A stretch of 64,000 nucleotides of DNA, taken from assembly GCF_001855555.1 (NCBI RefSeq), contig NZ_MKCT01000072.1, positions 62,001-126,000 on the forward strand, given 5' to 3'. Below the pieces are notes generated by a model. The model worked only from the letters and a program-made list of their open reading frames with translations, made no database searches and was not told the DNA's origin. Source of the DNA: Chromobacterium sphagni. Lineage in GTDB: Bacteria; Pseudomonadota; Gammaproteobacteria; Burkholderiales; Chromobacteriaceae. Shown piece after piece: positions 45,659-54,309 of the stretch. The translations under genes were made by a program, and so were the position numbers. Each line of letters starts with the position of its first letter. Positions within the stretch are counted from its first letter, which is position 1.

Positions 45659-47623
45659 TTACAGCGGCCGTTGCAGCTGGGCCAGGATTTGCGGGTTTTC
45701 CAGCGTGGAGACGTCCTGGGTGATTTCCTCGCCCTTGGCGATGGAGCGCAACAGGCGGCGCATGATCTTGCCGGAGCGGGTCTTGGGCAGGTTCTCGCCG
45801 AAGCGGATGTCGTCCGGCTGGGCGATCTTGCCGATTTCGTGCGCCACCCAGTTTTTCAGTTCCGCCGCCACGATTTTGGCGGCGTCGCCTTCCGGCCGCG
45901 CGCCTTTCAGCACCACGAAGGCCACCACGGCCTCGCCCTTGATGTCATGCGGCTTGCCTACCACCGCGGCTTCGGCCACCAGCGGGTTGGACACCAGCGC
46001 TGATTCTATCTCCATGGTGCCCAGCCGGTGGCCGGATACGTTCAGCACGTCGTCGATGCGGCCCATGATCCAGAAGTAGCCGTTCCCGTCGCGGTTGGCG
46101 GAATCGCCGGCCAGGTAGTAGCGGCCGTTGAATTCGTCCGGGAAGTAGGTTTTCTTGAAGCGGTCCGGGTCGTTCCAGATGGTGCGCACCAGGCTGGGGA
46201 AGGGGCGCTTGATCACCAGGAAGCCGCCGCGTCCGGGCTCCACCTGGGCGCCGGATTCGTCGACGATGTCGGCGATGATGCCGGGCAAGGGCAGGGTGCA
46301 GGAGCCCGGCTTGGTCGGCACCGCGCCCGGCAGCGGCGCGATCATCGCCGAGCCGGTTTCGGTTTGCCACCAGGTGTCGACGATCGGGCAGCGGCTGCCG
46401 CCCACCACTTCGTAATACCACATCCAGGCTTCTGGGTTGATCGGCTCGCCGACGGTGCCCAGCACGCGCAAGCTGGACAGGTCGAACTGTTTGGGCAGGT
46501 CGGAGCCCAGCTTGATCAGCGAGCGGATGGCGGTGGGCGCGGTGTAGAAGATGGATACCTTGTGTTTTTCTATCATGCGCCAGAAGCGGCCGGCGTCCGG
46601 ATAAGTGGGCACGCCCTCGAAGATCAGCTGGGTGGCGCCGTTGCCCAGCGGGCCGTAGCAGACATAGCTGTGGCCGGTGATCCAGCCTACGTCGGCGGTG
46701 CACCAGTAGACGTCGTTGGGCTTGTAATCGAACACCCAGCGGAAGCTGTTGATCGCGCCCAGCAGGTAGCCGGCGCTGCTGTGCTGGATGCCCTTGGGCT
46801 TGCCGGTGGAGCCGGAGGTGTAAAGGATGAACAGCGGATCCTCGGCGCTCATCCATTCCGGTTCGCAGGCTTCGCTCTGGCCCTCGGTCAGTTTGTGCCA
46901 CCACACGTCGCGGCCGTCCACCCAGTTGGCGCCGCCATTGGTGCGCTGATACACCACCACGTTCTTCACCGACTCGGCGCCTTCCAGCGCCAGCGCCTCG
47001 TCCACGGTGGCCTTCAGCGCCACGCTCTTGCCGCCGCGCATGCCTTCGTTGGCGGTGACCACCAAGGTTGCGCCGGCGTCCTGGATGCGGTCGCGCACCG
47101 CGCCGGCGGAGAAGCCGCCGAACACCACCGAGTGGATGGCGCCGATGCGGGCGCAGGCCTGCATCGTCACCACCGCCTCAATGCCCATCGGCATGTACAC
47201 CACCACCCGGTCGCCCTTTTTCACCCCCAGGCTTTTCAGGCCGTTGGCGAACTGGCAGACGCGGCGATGCAGTTCGGCGTAGGTGACGCGGGTCACTTCG
47301 CCGTCGTCGGCCTCGAAGATGATGGCGATCTTGTTGGCGTCGGTGGCCAGATGGCGGTCCAGGCAGTTGTAGGAAACGTTGAGCACGCCGTCGTCGAACC
47401 ACTTGAAGAACGGGGCGTCGCTGTCGTCCAGCACTCGGGAGAAAGGTTTTTTCCAGGTGATGCGTTCACGCGCCAGTTCCCCCCAGAACGACAGGTAATG
47501 GTCATCCGCCTGCTCGCACAGGGCGTTGTAGGCCTCCATGCCGCTGATGGCGGCCTTGTGGCGGAAGTCTTCCGACGGGGCGAAGCTGCGGGTTTCCTTG
47601 AGAATGGAATCTAGCGTGGACAT
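45659..47623 (-). CDS. acs: acetyl-CoA synthetase
   Basis: 654-aa cytosolic AMP-forming ligase that activates acetate to acetyl-CoA. Adenylation core [12 protein letters not shown], the [15 protein letters not shown] region and the C-terminal [11 protein letters not shown] with the regulatory acetylatable Lys are present. The start at 47623 follows GGAGAAACGC. It is the last gene of yjcH-actP-acs, 71 bases after actP with a hairpin between. Confidence 0.97.
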   Translation of the reverse strand: MSTLDSILKETRSFAPSEDFRHKAAISGMEAYNALCEQADDHYLSFWGELARERITWKKPFSRVLDDSDAPFFKWFDDGVLNVSYNCLDRHLATDANKIAIIFEADDGEVTRVTYAELHRRVCQFANGLKSLGVKKGDRVVVYMPMGIEAVVTMQACARIGAIHSVVFGGFSAGAVRDRIQDAGATLVVTANEGMRGGKSVALKATVDEALALEGAESVKNVVVYQRTNGGANWVDGRDVWWHKLTEGQSEACEPEWMSAEDPLFILYTSGSTGKPKGIQHSSAGYLLGAINSFRWVFDYKPNDVYWCTADVGWITGHSYVCYGPLGNGATQLIFEGVPTYPDAGRFWRMIEKHKVSIFYTAPTAIRSLIKLGSDLPKQFDLSSLRVLGTVGEPINPEAWMWYYEVVGGSRCPIVDTWWQTETGSAMIAPLPGAVPTKPGSCTLPLPGIIADIVDESGAQVEPGRGGFLVIKRPFPSLVRTIWNDPDRFKKTYFPDEFNGRYYLAGDSANRDGNGYFWIMGRIDDVLNVSGHRLGTMEIESALVSNPLVAEAAVVGKPHDIKGEAVVAFVVLKGARPEGDAAKIVAAELKNWVAHEIGKIAQPDDIRFGENLPKTRSGKIMRRLLRSIAKGEEITQDVSTLENPQILAQLQRPL

Positions 47624-47650
47624 GCGTTTCTCCAGAGTCTTTAGTGTTAT

Positions 47651-47676
47651 TGCCGCGCGCGGCAAGGCGCGCGGCA
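47651..47676 (-). other. intergenic hairpin between actP and acs
   Basis: 9-bp perfect stem TGCCGCGCG / CGCGCGGCA with an 8-base loop, 28 bases before the acs start and without a T-run. It may set the relative amounts or stability of the two messages. Confidence 0.5.
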
Positions 47677-47694
47677 TGTCAATGATGATGGCAT

Positions 47695-49374
47695 TTAATG
47701 TTTGCTGGCGCCACTGGCGCCGATGCCTGTCATCGCCCGCACGTATTGGGCGTCGAACTTGGCTTTTTCATCCGCCGCGGCCGGCGAGCCGTCCAGCACC
47801 GACACCAGCCAGGTGACGACGAAGGCCAGCGTCATCGAGAAGATGGCCGGATTCTTGTATGGGAAGACGGCGTGTTCGTGCTTCATCACTTCCACCCATA
47901 CCGCCGGCCCCAACACGATCAGCGCGATGGCGGACACCAGGCCCACCAGGCCGCCGATCACCGCGCCGCGGGTGGTCAGGCCCTTCCAGAACATCGACAG
48001 GAACAGCACCGGGAAGTTGGCCGAGGCGGCGATGGAGAAGGCGAGGCCCACCATGAAGGCGATGTTCTGCTTCTCGAACGCCAGGCCCAGCACGATGGCG
48101 ACCACGCCCAGCACCATAGTGGTGATCTTGGAGACGCGGATCTCGTCGGTCTCGTTGGCTTTGCCGTGCTTGATCACACTGGCGTAAAGGTCGTGGGACA
48201 CCGCGCTGGCGCCGGACAGCGCCAGGCCGGACACCACCGCCAGGATGGTGGCGAAGGCCACCGCGGAGATGAAGCCGAGGAAGATGTTGCCACCCACCGC
48301 GTCGGCCAGATGAATGGCCGCCATATTGCTGCCGCCTATCAACTGGTGGACTTCCTTGCCGTCCTTCATCACGGTTTCCATCATCCCCGGCTGGTTCAGC
48401 ACCAGCATGATGGCGCCGAAGCCGATGATGAAGGTGAGGATGTAGAAGTAGCCGATGAAGCCGGTGGCGTAGAACACCGATTTGCGGGCTTCCTTGGCGT
48501 CGGCCACGGTGAAGAAGCGCATCAGGATGTGCGGCAGGCCGGCGGTGCCGAACATCAGCGCCAGGCCCAGCGAGATGGAGTCTATCGGATCGGCCTTGCC
48601 CGGCGACATGATGGCGATGCCCTTGCTGTGCGCGGCGACGGCTTTTTCAAACATCAATTCTGGGTTGAAGCCGACAGTGGACAGCACCATCAGCGCCATG
48701 AAGGTGGCGCCGGCCAGCAGCAGCACGGCCTTGATGATCTGCACCCAGGTGGTGGCCAGCATGCCGCCGAACAGCACGTAGCACACCATCAACACGCCCA
48801 CCAGCAGCACCGCCGAGCCATAGCTCATGCCGAACAACAGCTGAATCAGCTTGCCCGCGCCCACCATCTGGGCGATCAGGTACATCGCCACCACCACCAG
48901 CGTCGACAGCGCGGCGAAGCTGCGCACCGGGCCCTGCTGCAGCCGGTAGGACGCCACGTCGGCGAAGGTGTATTTGCCCAGGTTGCGCAGCCGCTCCGCC
49001 ACCAGGAACAGGATGATGGGCCAGCCCACCAGGAAGCCCATCGAGTAGATCAGGCCATCGTAGCCCTTGTCGAACACCAGCGCGGAGATGCCCAGGAAGG
49101 ACGCCGCCGACATGTAGTCGCCGGCGATGGCCAGGCCGTTCTGGAAACCGGTGATGCCGCCGCCGGCGGCGTAGAAGTCGCTGGCCGACTTGGTGCGGCG
49201 CGCCGCCCAGTAGGTGACGCCCAGCGTGAAGGCGACAAACAGGAAGAACATGATGATGGCGTGCCAGTTGGTGGCCTGCTGCTTGACGTCGCCTTCAATC
49301 GCGCCGGCCGCCGCCGCCAGCGTCGGCAGCAGCGCCGCCGTACAGGCGGCAAGGGTGAGTTTGCGTGGCTGCAT
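47695..49374 (-). CDS. actP: cation/acetate symporter
   Basis: 559-aa sodium:solute symporter for acetate with an N-terminal signal-like segment and about thirteen membrane segments; [21 protein letters not shown] is the SSS-family signature region and is typical of ActP. Its ATG overlaps the yjcH stop (TAATG), and GAGGAG lies just upstream. It works with Acs downstream. Confidence 0.95.
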   Translation of the reverse strand: MQPRKLTLAACTAALLPTLAAAAGAIEGDVKQQATNWHAIIMFFLFVAFTLGVTYWAARRTKSASDFYAAGGGITGFQNGLAIAGDYMSAASFLGISALVFDKGYDGLIYSMGFLVGWPIILFLVAERLRNLGKYTFADVASYRLQQGPVRSFAALSTLVVVAMYLIAQMVGAGKLIQLLFGMSYGSAVLLVGVLMVCYVLFGGMLATTWVQIIKAVLLLAGATFMALMVLSTVGFNPELMFEKAVAAHSKGIAIMSPGKADPIDSISLGLALMFGTAGLPHILMRFFTVADAKEARKSVFYATGFIGYFYILTFIIGFGAIMLVLNQPGMMETVMKDGKEVHQLIGGSNMAAIHLADAVGGNIFLGFISAVAFATILAVVSGLALSGASAVSHDLYASVIKHGKANETDEIRVSKITTMVLGVVAIVLGLAFEKQNIAFMVGLAFSIAASANFPVLFLSMFWKGLTTRGAVIGGLVGLVSAIALIVLGPAVWVEVMKHEHAVFPYKNPAIFSMTLAFVVTWLVSVLDGSPAAADEKAKFDAQYVRAMTGIGASGASKH

Positions 49375-49682
49375 TATCTGGACTCCTCGACGATCTGTTG
49401 GGTCAGCGGGTCGAACTCGCGGTTGGCGCGGCGCACGTAGATGCCGGTGAGCACGAAGGCGGACAGGATGATGCAGATGCCCACCGGGATGCCCACCGTC
49501 ATGGTGGCGCCGGCGTACAGCGGCCTGCCCAGCAGCGACGGGTCGAAAGCCAGGACCAGAATGTAGCCGTAATAGATGGCCAGCATGACGATGGCCAGCG
49601 TCCAGCCCAGGCTGGTCTTCTTGTGGACCAGTTCCAGATACTTGGGATTGGACTGAATCTTCTTCAGTGTCTCCTCATTCAT
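49374..49682 (-). CDS. yjcH: DUF485 (YjcH) membrane protein
   Basis: 102-aa inner-membrane protein with two hydrophobic segments (about 24-43 and 56-80) and the DUF485 start [21 protein letters not shown]. It is always linked to actP, and is likely an accessory subunit. The start at 49682 follows GGAGGATGTC; the open frame extends 20 codons further without a site. First gene of the acetate operon. Confidence 0.93.
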   Translation of the reverse strand: MNEETLKKIQSNPKYLELVHKKTSLGWTLAIVMLAIYYGYILVLAFDPSLLGRPLYAGATMTVGIPVGICIILSAFVLTGIYVRRANREFDPLTQQIVEESR

Positions 49683-49955
49683 GACATCCTCCTTTTGTAG
49701 GTGTTGCGCTTGGTATGGCGCTGCAGAAAACATACGAGACAAAGTGGGATGGAATCTAATCGTATTTTTTGATGCGGCAAATTTGTCATGCCGATGATTG
49801 TCTTTAAAAATGTATTTAAATCAATGATATACGTTGGAATTTTTACTCGAAATCTGAGCATGCTTGCCGCTGGAAAGCCTTGCCGTAGCCATCCGGCATG
49901 ACAAAAGCCTGGACGGGCTGCATCATGAGCGGTTGGCGGCGTTTGCGGGCGGGTA

Positions 49956-50646
49956 ATGGAACAGGGCTTGTATGGCGAGCGGACGTTGGCGGAGGTGTAT
50001 GACTTGTTCAACGGCTGGGGCGAGGACAACGATTACTACTTGGGCCTGCTGCCACGGCAGGGCAGGGTGCTGGATCTGGGCTGCGGCACCGGCCTATTGG
50101 CCGTGGAAATGGCGCGCAGCGCCGAGTTGACGGCGTTGGACCCCGCCGCGGCCATGCTGGCGATCGCCAGGCGACGCCCCGGCGCGGATCGGGTGCGCTG
50201 GCTGGAGGCCGACGCGCGGCGGTTTCGGCTGGATGGGCAATTTGAGTTGATCTGCTGCACCGGCCACGCCTTCCAGGTATTTCTGAGCGCAGAGGACAGG
50301 CGCGCGCTATGGCGCAGCATCAAACGCCATCTGGCGCCGGACGGCGTGTTCGCGTTTGAAACCGGCAATCCGCTGGCGCGGGCCTGGCCACAGCCTGTTG
50401 TCGGCGCAGGGCGGGTTGATAGACTATCGCAGCCATTTCCGTTTCCTGGATGAGGAGCGCGAACTGAGCGTGGACGCCAGGCTGCGATTTTGCGATTTGC
50501 CGACGCTGCGGGCCGAGTTGGAACTTGCCGGCTTGCGCGTCGCCGCGCTGCATGGCGACTGGCAAGCTGGCGAGTGGCGCGCGGATAGCCGCGAGATCAT
50601 CCTGCAGCTTGGCCACGCTCAGGACGGCTTGCCGGCTTTGGGTTGA
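49956..50646 (+). pseudogene. SAM-dependent methyltransferase gene, frameshifted
   Basis: The first frame (49956-50453) encodes a class I methyltransferase start: VLDLGCGTGLLAVEMA (motif I), LTALDPAAAML and LICCTGHAFQVF, up to FAFETGNPLARAW. Sequence typical of the family's C-terminal part (DYRSHFRFLDEERELS to SREIILQLG) then continues in the +1 frame up to 50646. The shift lies at about 50390-50415, and the linking segment looks about 20-30 residues short. A sequencing error would explain the shift but not the missing residues. Confidence 0.7.
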
Positions 50647-50819
50647 AAGCGGATGCAGGGCTGGCCGGATGCTTCCTGCACGTCCAGGCAGGGCGCGCGC
50701 TTGCTGGCAAAGCCCATCGCCCGGCAGCCATGGGGGAAGCTTGGCTTGTAGGTGACGAAGTAGTGCTGGCAACCCAGGCACAGCGGCGCGTTGCGCGGCT
50801 TGCGGGTGTCTTGCGGCAT
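50619..50819 (-). CDS. small cysteine-containing conserved protein
   Basis: 66-aa protein with a CLGCQHY motif, GC in FPHGCRAMGF and two further cysteines (PCLDV, QPCIRF), probably metal-binding. The pattern (CxxCxH, P-x-GC-x-A-x-GF) is one I have seen in small uncharacterised proteobacterial proteins. The function is unknown. The Met at 50819 is the natural start; its ribosome site is weak. It overlaps the 3' end of the broken methyltransferase gene by 28 bases, convergently. Confidence 0.6.
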   Translation of the reverse strand: MPQDTRKPRNAPLCLGCQHYFVTYKPSFPHGCRAMGFASKRAPCLDVQEASGQPCIRFQPKAGKPS

Positions 50820-50899
50820 GGCGGAGGCTATAAAAGTGACAGTTCCGCCCAGCTTAGCAGCGGGCGGAACCGGTGTGGCGGCTACATGGTCAATTTGTT

Positions 50900-51349
50900 T
50901 TATGCGGCGACGGTCGCCGGGGCGGTTTCGAACAGCGCCTGCTCCGCCAGCCGGCGCTTGTGCAAGCCGGCCAGCACTTGGCCGCCAGCTTTGTCCCACA
51001 AGGGAAACTGCCCGGCGGCGCCGTTGTAGTCTTTGTTGTTCAGCAGGCGCAGCAGGGTGGAGCTTTTCAGATTGCCCAGCCCCAGGTTGTAGCTGAAGCT
51101 GACCAGCGCGTCGAACTGGTTCTGGTTGAGGGGCACGGTCACCAGTTGGCCCACGCCGGTTTCAAACCGGCCAAGGTCGGTGCGCAGCAATTGTTCCGCC
51201 TGATTCTGGCTGATGGTCAGGCCGGAGCGAACATCCGCTCCGGTATGGCCGTAGCCTATGGTCCAGACGCCTACTGAGTCTTGGTAGGCGGTGAGGCGGA
51301 TGCCTTCAAATTGCTTGATCAGATTGATGCCGTTGTTGCTGGTTTGCAT
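50900..51349 (-). CDS. phage-type lysozyme (GH24)
   Basis: 149-aa T4-like muramidase with the catalytic triad E15, D24 and T30 at T4 spacing (9 and 6) in KQFEG, YQDSVG and WTIGYGHTG. There is no signal peptide or SAR anchor after the chosen start (51349, TGGAG upstream), so it would need a holin or lysis to act. No phage genes adjoin it, so it is an orphan endolysin, a phage remnant or a recruited bacteriocin-like enzyme. Confidence 0.88.
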   Translation of the reverse strand: MQTSNNGINLIKQFEGIRLTAYQDSVGVWTIGYGHTGADVRSGLTISQNQAEQLLRTDLGRFETGVGQLVTVPLNQNQFDALVSFSYNLGLGNLKSSTLLRLLNNKDYNGAAGQFPLWDKAGGQVLAGLHKRRLAEQALFETAPATVAA

Positions 51350-51704
51350 GGGAACTCCAGAGGGATGGCGGTTTGGGGGGCAGGGCATGGCATGGATGCA
51401 TCAGGAAACACTGGTCTTTGGTATTGACTTAACTGGTCTTTGGGCCAGTTTTTATGGTTTTTGGTTTATGGCAATGCCGCTGTGCGCCTGTCAAGGGAAT
51501 GCGCGCAGGTTTTCGCCAGTCTAGGGGTTAGTACGGATCATTGTTTATTAATCGGAAATAATAAATTCGTTTAAGCGGGCTATTTCGTGAAATGAAAACC
51601 GCTTACAGTGGCTGTCATCCGGTGGCCGTTGCGTCGGGACCTCGATCAGGTCGACCGCGGCCTGGAGTTGCCGGGCATTTGCCGATTTCGTCACGAGGCC
51701 GTTC
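51350..51704. other. intergenic region upstream of lysozyme and cytochrome b561
   Basis: 355 bases holding the divergent promoters of the two genes. It contains a 12-base direct repeat (51410-51443) and an AT-rich patch (51535-51600). No gene is supported. Confidence 0.45.
51410..51443. repeat. 12-base direct repeat, possible operator of the lysozyme gene
   Basis: ACTGGTCTTTGG occurs at 51410-51421 and 51432-51443, 22 bases start to start (two helical turns). The second copy is part of a small hairpin AACTGG / CCAGTT followed by TTTT. The pair lies 61-94 bases before the lysozyme start. Confidence 0.5.
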
Positions 51705-52247
51705 ATGTCACAAGCGCGTTACACCTCCACCGCCATCTTCCTGCACTGGCTGATGGCTCTAGGCCTGGTCTGTCTGTTCAGCGTCGGGTTCTACATGCAT
51801 GGACTGCCGTTTTCGCCGTTCAAGCTGAAAATCTATTCCTGGCACAAGTGGTCGGGCGTCACCCTGTTTTTGCTGGTGGGGCTGCGGCTGGCCTGGCGTC
51901 TCACCCATCGCCCGCCGGCCCTGCCTGCCGCGATGGGCGGCGCGGTGCGCGCGATGGCCCATGCCGGCCACGCCATGTTGTATCTGTTGATGGTGGCCAT
52001 TCCGCTATCCGGCTGGTTGATGAGCTCGGCCAAGGGGGTGCAGACCGTTTATTTCGGCGTGCTGCCGCTGCCGGACCTGCTCTCGCCGGACAAGGCGCTG
52101 GGCGACAGCTTGCAAAGCCTGCACACCGTGTTGAATTACCTGCTGGCGGTGGTGGTTGCCGGACACGTGGCCGCCGCGCTGAAGCATCATTTGATCGATA
52201 GGGACGACGTGCTGACGCGCATGCTGCCCTGGCGCGCAAAGTCCTGA
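51705..52247 (+). CDS. cytochrome b561
   Basis: 180-aa four-helix membrane cytochrome b with heme-ligand histidines in FLHWLMAL, YSWHKWSG, GHAMLYLL and GHVAAALKHH. It oxidises ubiquinol or transfers electrons in the periplasmic side of the membrane. It is first in an operon with two YceI genes, the usual cybB-yceI association. Confidence 0.92.
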   Translation: MSQARYTSTAIFLHWLMALGLVCLFSVGFYMHGLPFSPFKLKIYSWHKWSGVTLFLLVGLRLAWRLTHRPPALPAAMGGAVRAMAHAGHAMLYLLMVAIPLSGWLMSSAKGVQTVYFGVLPLPDLLSPDKALGDSLQSLHTVLNYLLAVVVAGHVAAALKHHLIDRDDVLTRMLPWRAKS

Positions 52248-52270
52248 ATCCTTACCTGGAGAACCAAAAC

Positions 52271-52834
52271 ATGCAGATCAACCGTACCGCGCTGTTGCTG
52301 GCCGCCGCCTTGTCGGCGCCGCTGGCCGCCCATGCCGTAGAGTTCACCTCCATCCAGCAGGACAAGAGCAATATCGCCTTCGGCTACAAGCAGATGGGCG
52401 TGGGCATGCAGGGCCATTTCAAGAAGTTCAGCGCCCAGCTCAGCTTCGATCCGGCCAAGCCGGCCGCCGCCAAGGCCGCGTTCAATGTGGACATCGCCAG
52501 CATCGATACCGGTTCTGCCGAGGCCAACGACCAGGTGGCCGACAAGGATTGGTTCAACACCAAGCAATATCCGACCGCCCGCTTCGTGTCGTCCGCCATC
52601 CGTTCGCTGGGCGGCAACCGCTACCAGGTGGACGGCAAGCTGACCATCAAGGGCAAGACCCAGGCCGTCAGCACCACCGCCACCATGGCGCCCCAGGGCA
52701 ACGCCGCCGTATTTGACGGCGCCTTCGTCATCAAGCGCGCCGACTTCGCCATCGGCGAGGGCGACTGGAAGGATTTCGGCACCGTAGCCAATGAAATCCA
52801 GATCAAGTTCCACCTGCTGGCCCGAGCCAAGTAA
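52271..52834 (+). CDS. YceI family periplasmic protein 1
   Basis: 187-aa lipocalin-like polyisoprenoid-binding protein: signal peptide ending AAHAVE, then the YceI domain (FTSIQQDKSNIAFGYKQMG to DGKLTIKGKTQAV). The second partner of cytochrome b561; GGAGAA precedes the ATG. It differs clearly from the following copy, so it is not a recent duplicate. Confidence 0.92.
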   Translation: MQINRTALLLAAALSAPLAAHAVEFTSIQQDKSNIAFGYKQMGVGMQGHFKKFSAQLSFDPAKPAAAKAAFNVDIASIDTGSAEANDQVADKDWFNTKQYPTARFVSSAIRSLGGNRYQVDGKLTIKGKTQAVSTTATMAPQGNAAVFDGAFVIKRADFAIGEGDWKDFGTVANEIQIKFHLLARAK

Positions 52835-52863
52835 ACGCCGTTCCACCCACAAGGAAAAATGCC

Positions 52864-53442
52864 ATGAACAAACTGATCCGCCTCACCCTTGCCGCAGTCG
52901 CGGTTGCCGGTTTCAGCAGCGCCGCGCTGGCCGCGCCGGAAACCTACATCATCGACGGCACCCACACTTTCCCGCGCTTTTCCTACAGCCACCTGGGTTT
53001 TTCCACCCAGTTGAGCCGTTTCGACAAGACCAGCGGCAAGATCGTGCTGGACAAGGAAGCCAAGACCGGCTCGGTTGACGTCACCATCGACATGAAGTCG
53101 GTCGACACCGGCTACCCGGTATTCAACGGCCACATCCAGGGCGCCGACTTCTTCGACACAGCCAAGTATCCGACCGCCACCTTCAAGTCCACCAAGGTGT
53201 TGTTCGACGGCGACAAGCCGACCGCGGTGGAAGGCAACCTGACCATCAAGGGCGTGACCAAGCCTGTCACCCTGACCTTGTCCAGCTTCCTGCAGCAGCC
53301 GCATCCGATGCTGAAGAAGGACGCCATCGGCGCCAACGCCAGCACCAAGATCAAGCGCACCGAGTTCAACGCCGGCAAGTACGCTCCCTACGTCGGCGAC
53401 GATGTCACCATCGACATCGCGGTGGAAGCCATCCACGAGTGA
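52864..53442 (+). CDS. YceI family periplasmic protein 2
   Basis: 192-aa exported YceI protein: signal peptide ending AALAAPE, then TYIIDGTHTFPRFSYSHLGF and GNLTIKGVTKPVTL, close to E. coli YceI. It binds polyisoprenoids (family knowledge) and is base-induced or linked to ubiquinone. It is third gene of the operon and is followed by a terminator. Confidence 0.95.
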   Translation: MNKLIRLTLAAVAVAGFSSAALAAPETYIIDGTHTFPRFSYSHLGFSTQLSRFDKTSGKIVLDKEAKTGSVDVTIDMKSVDTGYPVFNGHIQGADFFDTAKYPTATFKSTKVLFDGDKPTAVEGNLTIKGVTKPVTLTLSSFLQQPHPMLKKDAIGANASTKIKRTEFNAGKYAPYVGDDVTIDIAVEAIHE

Positions 53443-53476
53443 TTCCCGTCCCGGACCCGCGCGGTCCGCAGGCGAA

Positions 53477-53516
53477 AACAGCCTCTGCCCATCACGGGCA
53501 GGGGCTGTTCTGTTTT
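53477..53516 (+). terminator. rho-independent terminator after cytochrome b561-yceI operon
   Basis: 14-bp stem AACAGCCTCTGCCC / GGGCAGGGGCTGTT with one wobble pair and loop ATCAC, then CTGTTTT. Confidence 0.9.
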
Positions 53517-53520
53517 CGGG

Positions 53521-53775
53521 CTAGTGGCCGAATTTCCACCACAACAGGGCGGCGATGGCGGTTGGAAGGCTGAAGATCAGCAGGAAGATCGGCAATTCCT
53601 CGCGCGTCGAATAGCCGGCCCGGCTGACGCCCACCCATAGATTGAGCGCGGCTCCAAGCAGCCACAGCGGAATGAAGATCAGCGCGCCGGCCGCCAGGTT
53701 GCCGGCCAGATGTCCCACCGCCAGACAGGCCGCCAGCAGGGCCATCCCCGCCAGCATCACCATCGCGGTATGCAT
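53521..53775 (-). CDS. small membrane protein of unknown function
   Basis: 84-aa protein with three hydrophobic segments (about 5-20, 26-45, 61-78). GGAGAATGAC precedes the start at 53775; the upstream open frame is not protein-like. I do not recognise the family. It is 11 bases downstream of the broken NTF2-like gene, probably the same unit. Confidence 0.65.
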   Translation of the reverse strand: MHTAMVMLAGMALLAACLAVGHLAGNLAAGALIFIPLWLLGAALNLWVGVSRAGYSTREELPIFLLIFSLPTAIAALLWWKFGH

Positions 53776-53786
53776 GTCATTCTCCT

Positions 53787-54043
53787 TTACTGTTCGCCGG
53801 CCTGGCCGATGCGCAGCCGCGCGATCCTGCCGTCCTGACCGGTCTCGAAGCGGAAATCCGCGCAAAAATCGCTCCATTGCGCGGTATGGAAGGGGCCGCG
53901 CGGTTCTAGGCCGAGCAGTCGAGCGGAGCACCGCCTGGCATCGGCGTCGAAGGCTGCCAGCCAGGCATTCAGATCGCCATTCTGCAACGCTGCGATTGCC
54001 CGACGCGCGGCGGGTGTTTCAGTATTTGCAAATCCATGGCCAT
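53787..54043 (-). pseudogene. NTF2/SnoaL-like gene with single-base frameshift
   Basis: An ATG at 54043 after a perfect AGGAGACA reads only about 25 codons. The frame beginning TPAARRAIAALQNGDLNAWL and ending DFRFETGQDGRIARLRIGQ, which looks like an NTF2-fold protein, is open from the same point but one base out. Adding one A to the AAA at about 54016-54018 would join them into about 85 residues. Even then it is shorter than usual and lacks part of the middle, so decay is more likely than a miscall. A TTG at 53987 could still give a short product. Confidence 0.45.
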
Positions 54044-54309
54044 TGTCTCCTCGATTGTGGCGCAGACGGGTTTATCCGCCCGCGCCCAGATGTCCGCCAG
54101 CCCCGTGCGGCAGGAGCCCGCTGCATCGGGGGAGTGTATTGCGCATTTCCGTTTTGATAATCCTGGCTGGACTGGATTGACTATCCGGCTTTTGATAACA
54201 ATTCGCTTTTTAATTCTTTTGGCATGTTAATTTTTAAATAATTAACCAAAATGAAAAACGCATGGCCCAGCCTGATCCGCTTTCCCACCCATCTCGCTAA
54301 GGATGTCCA

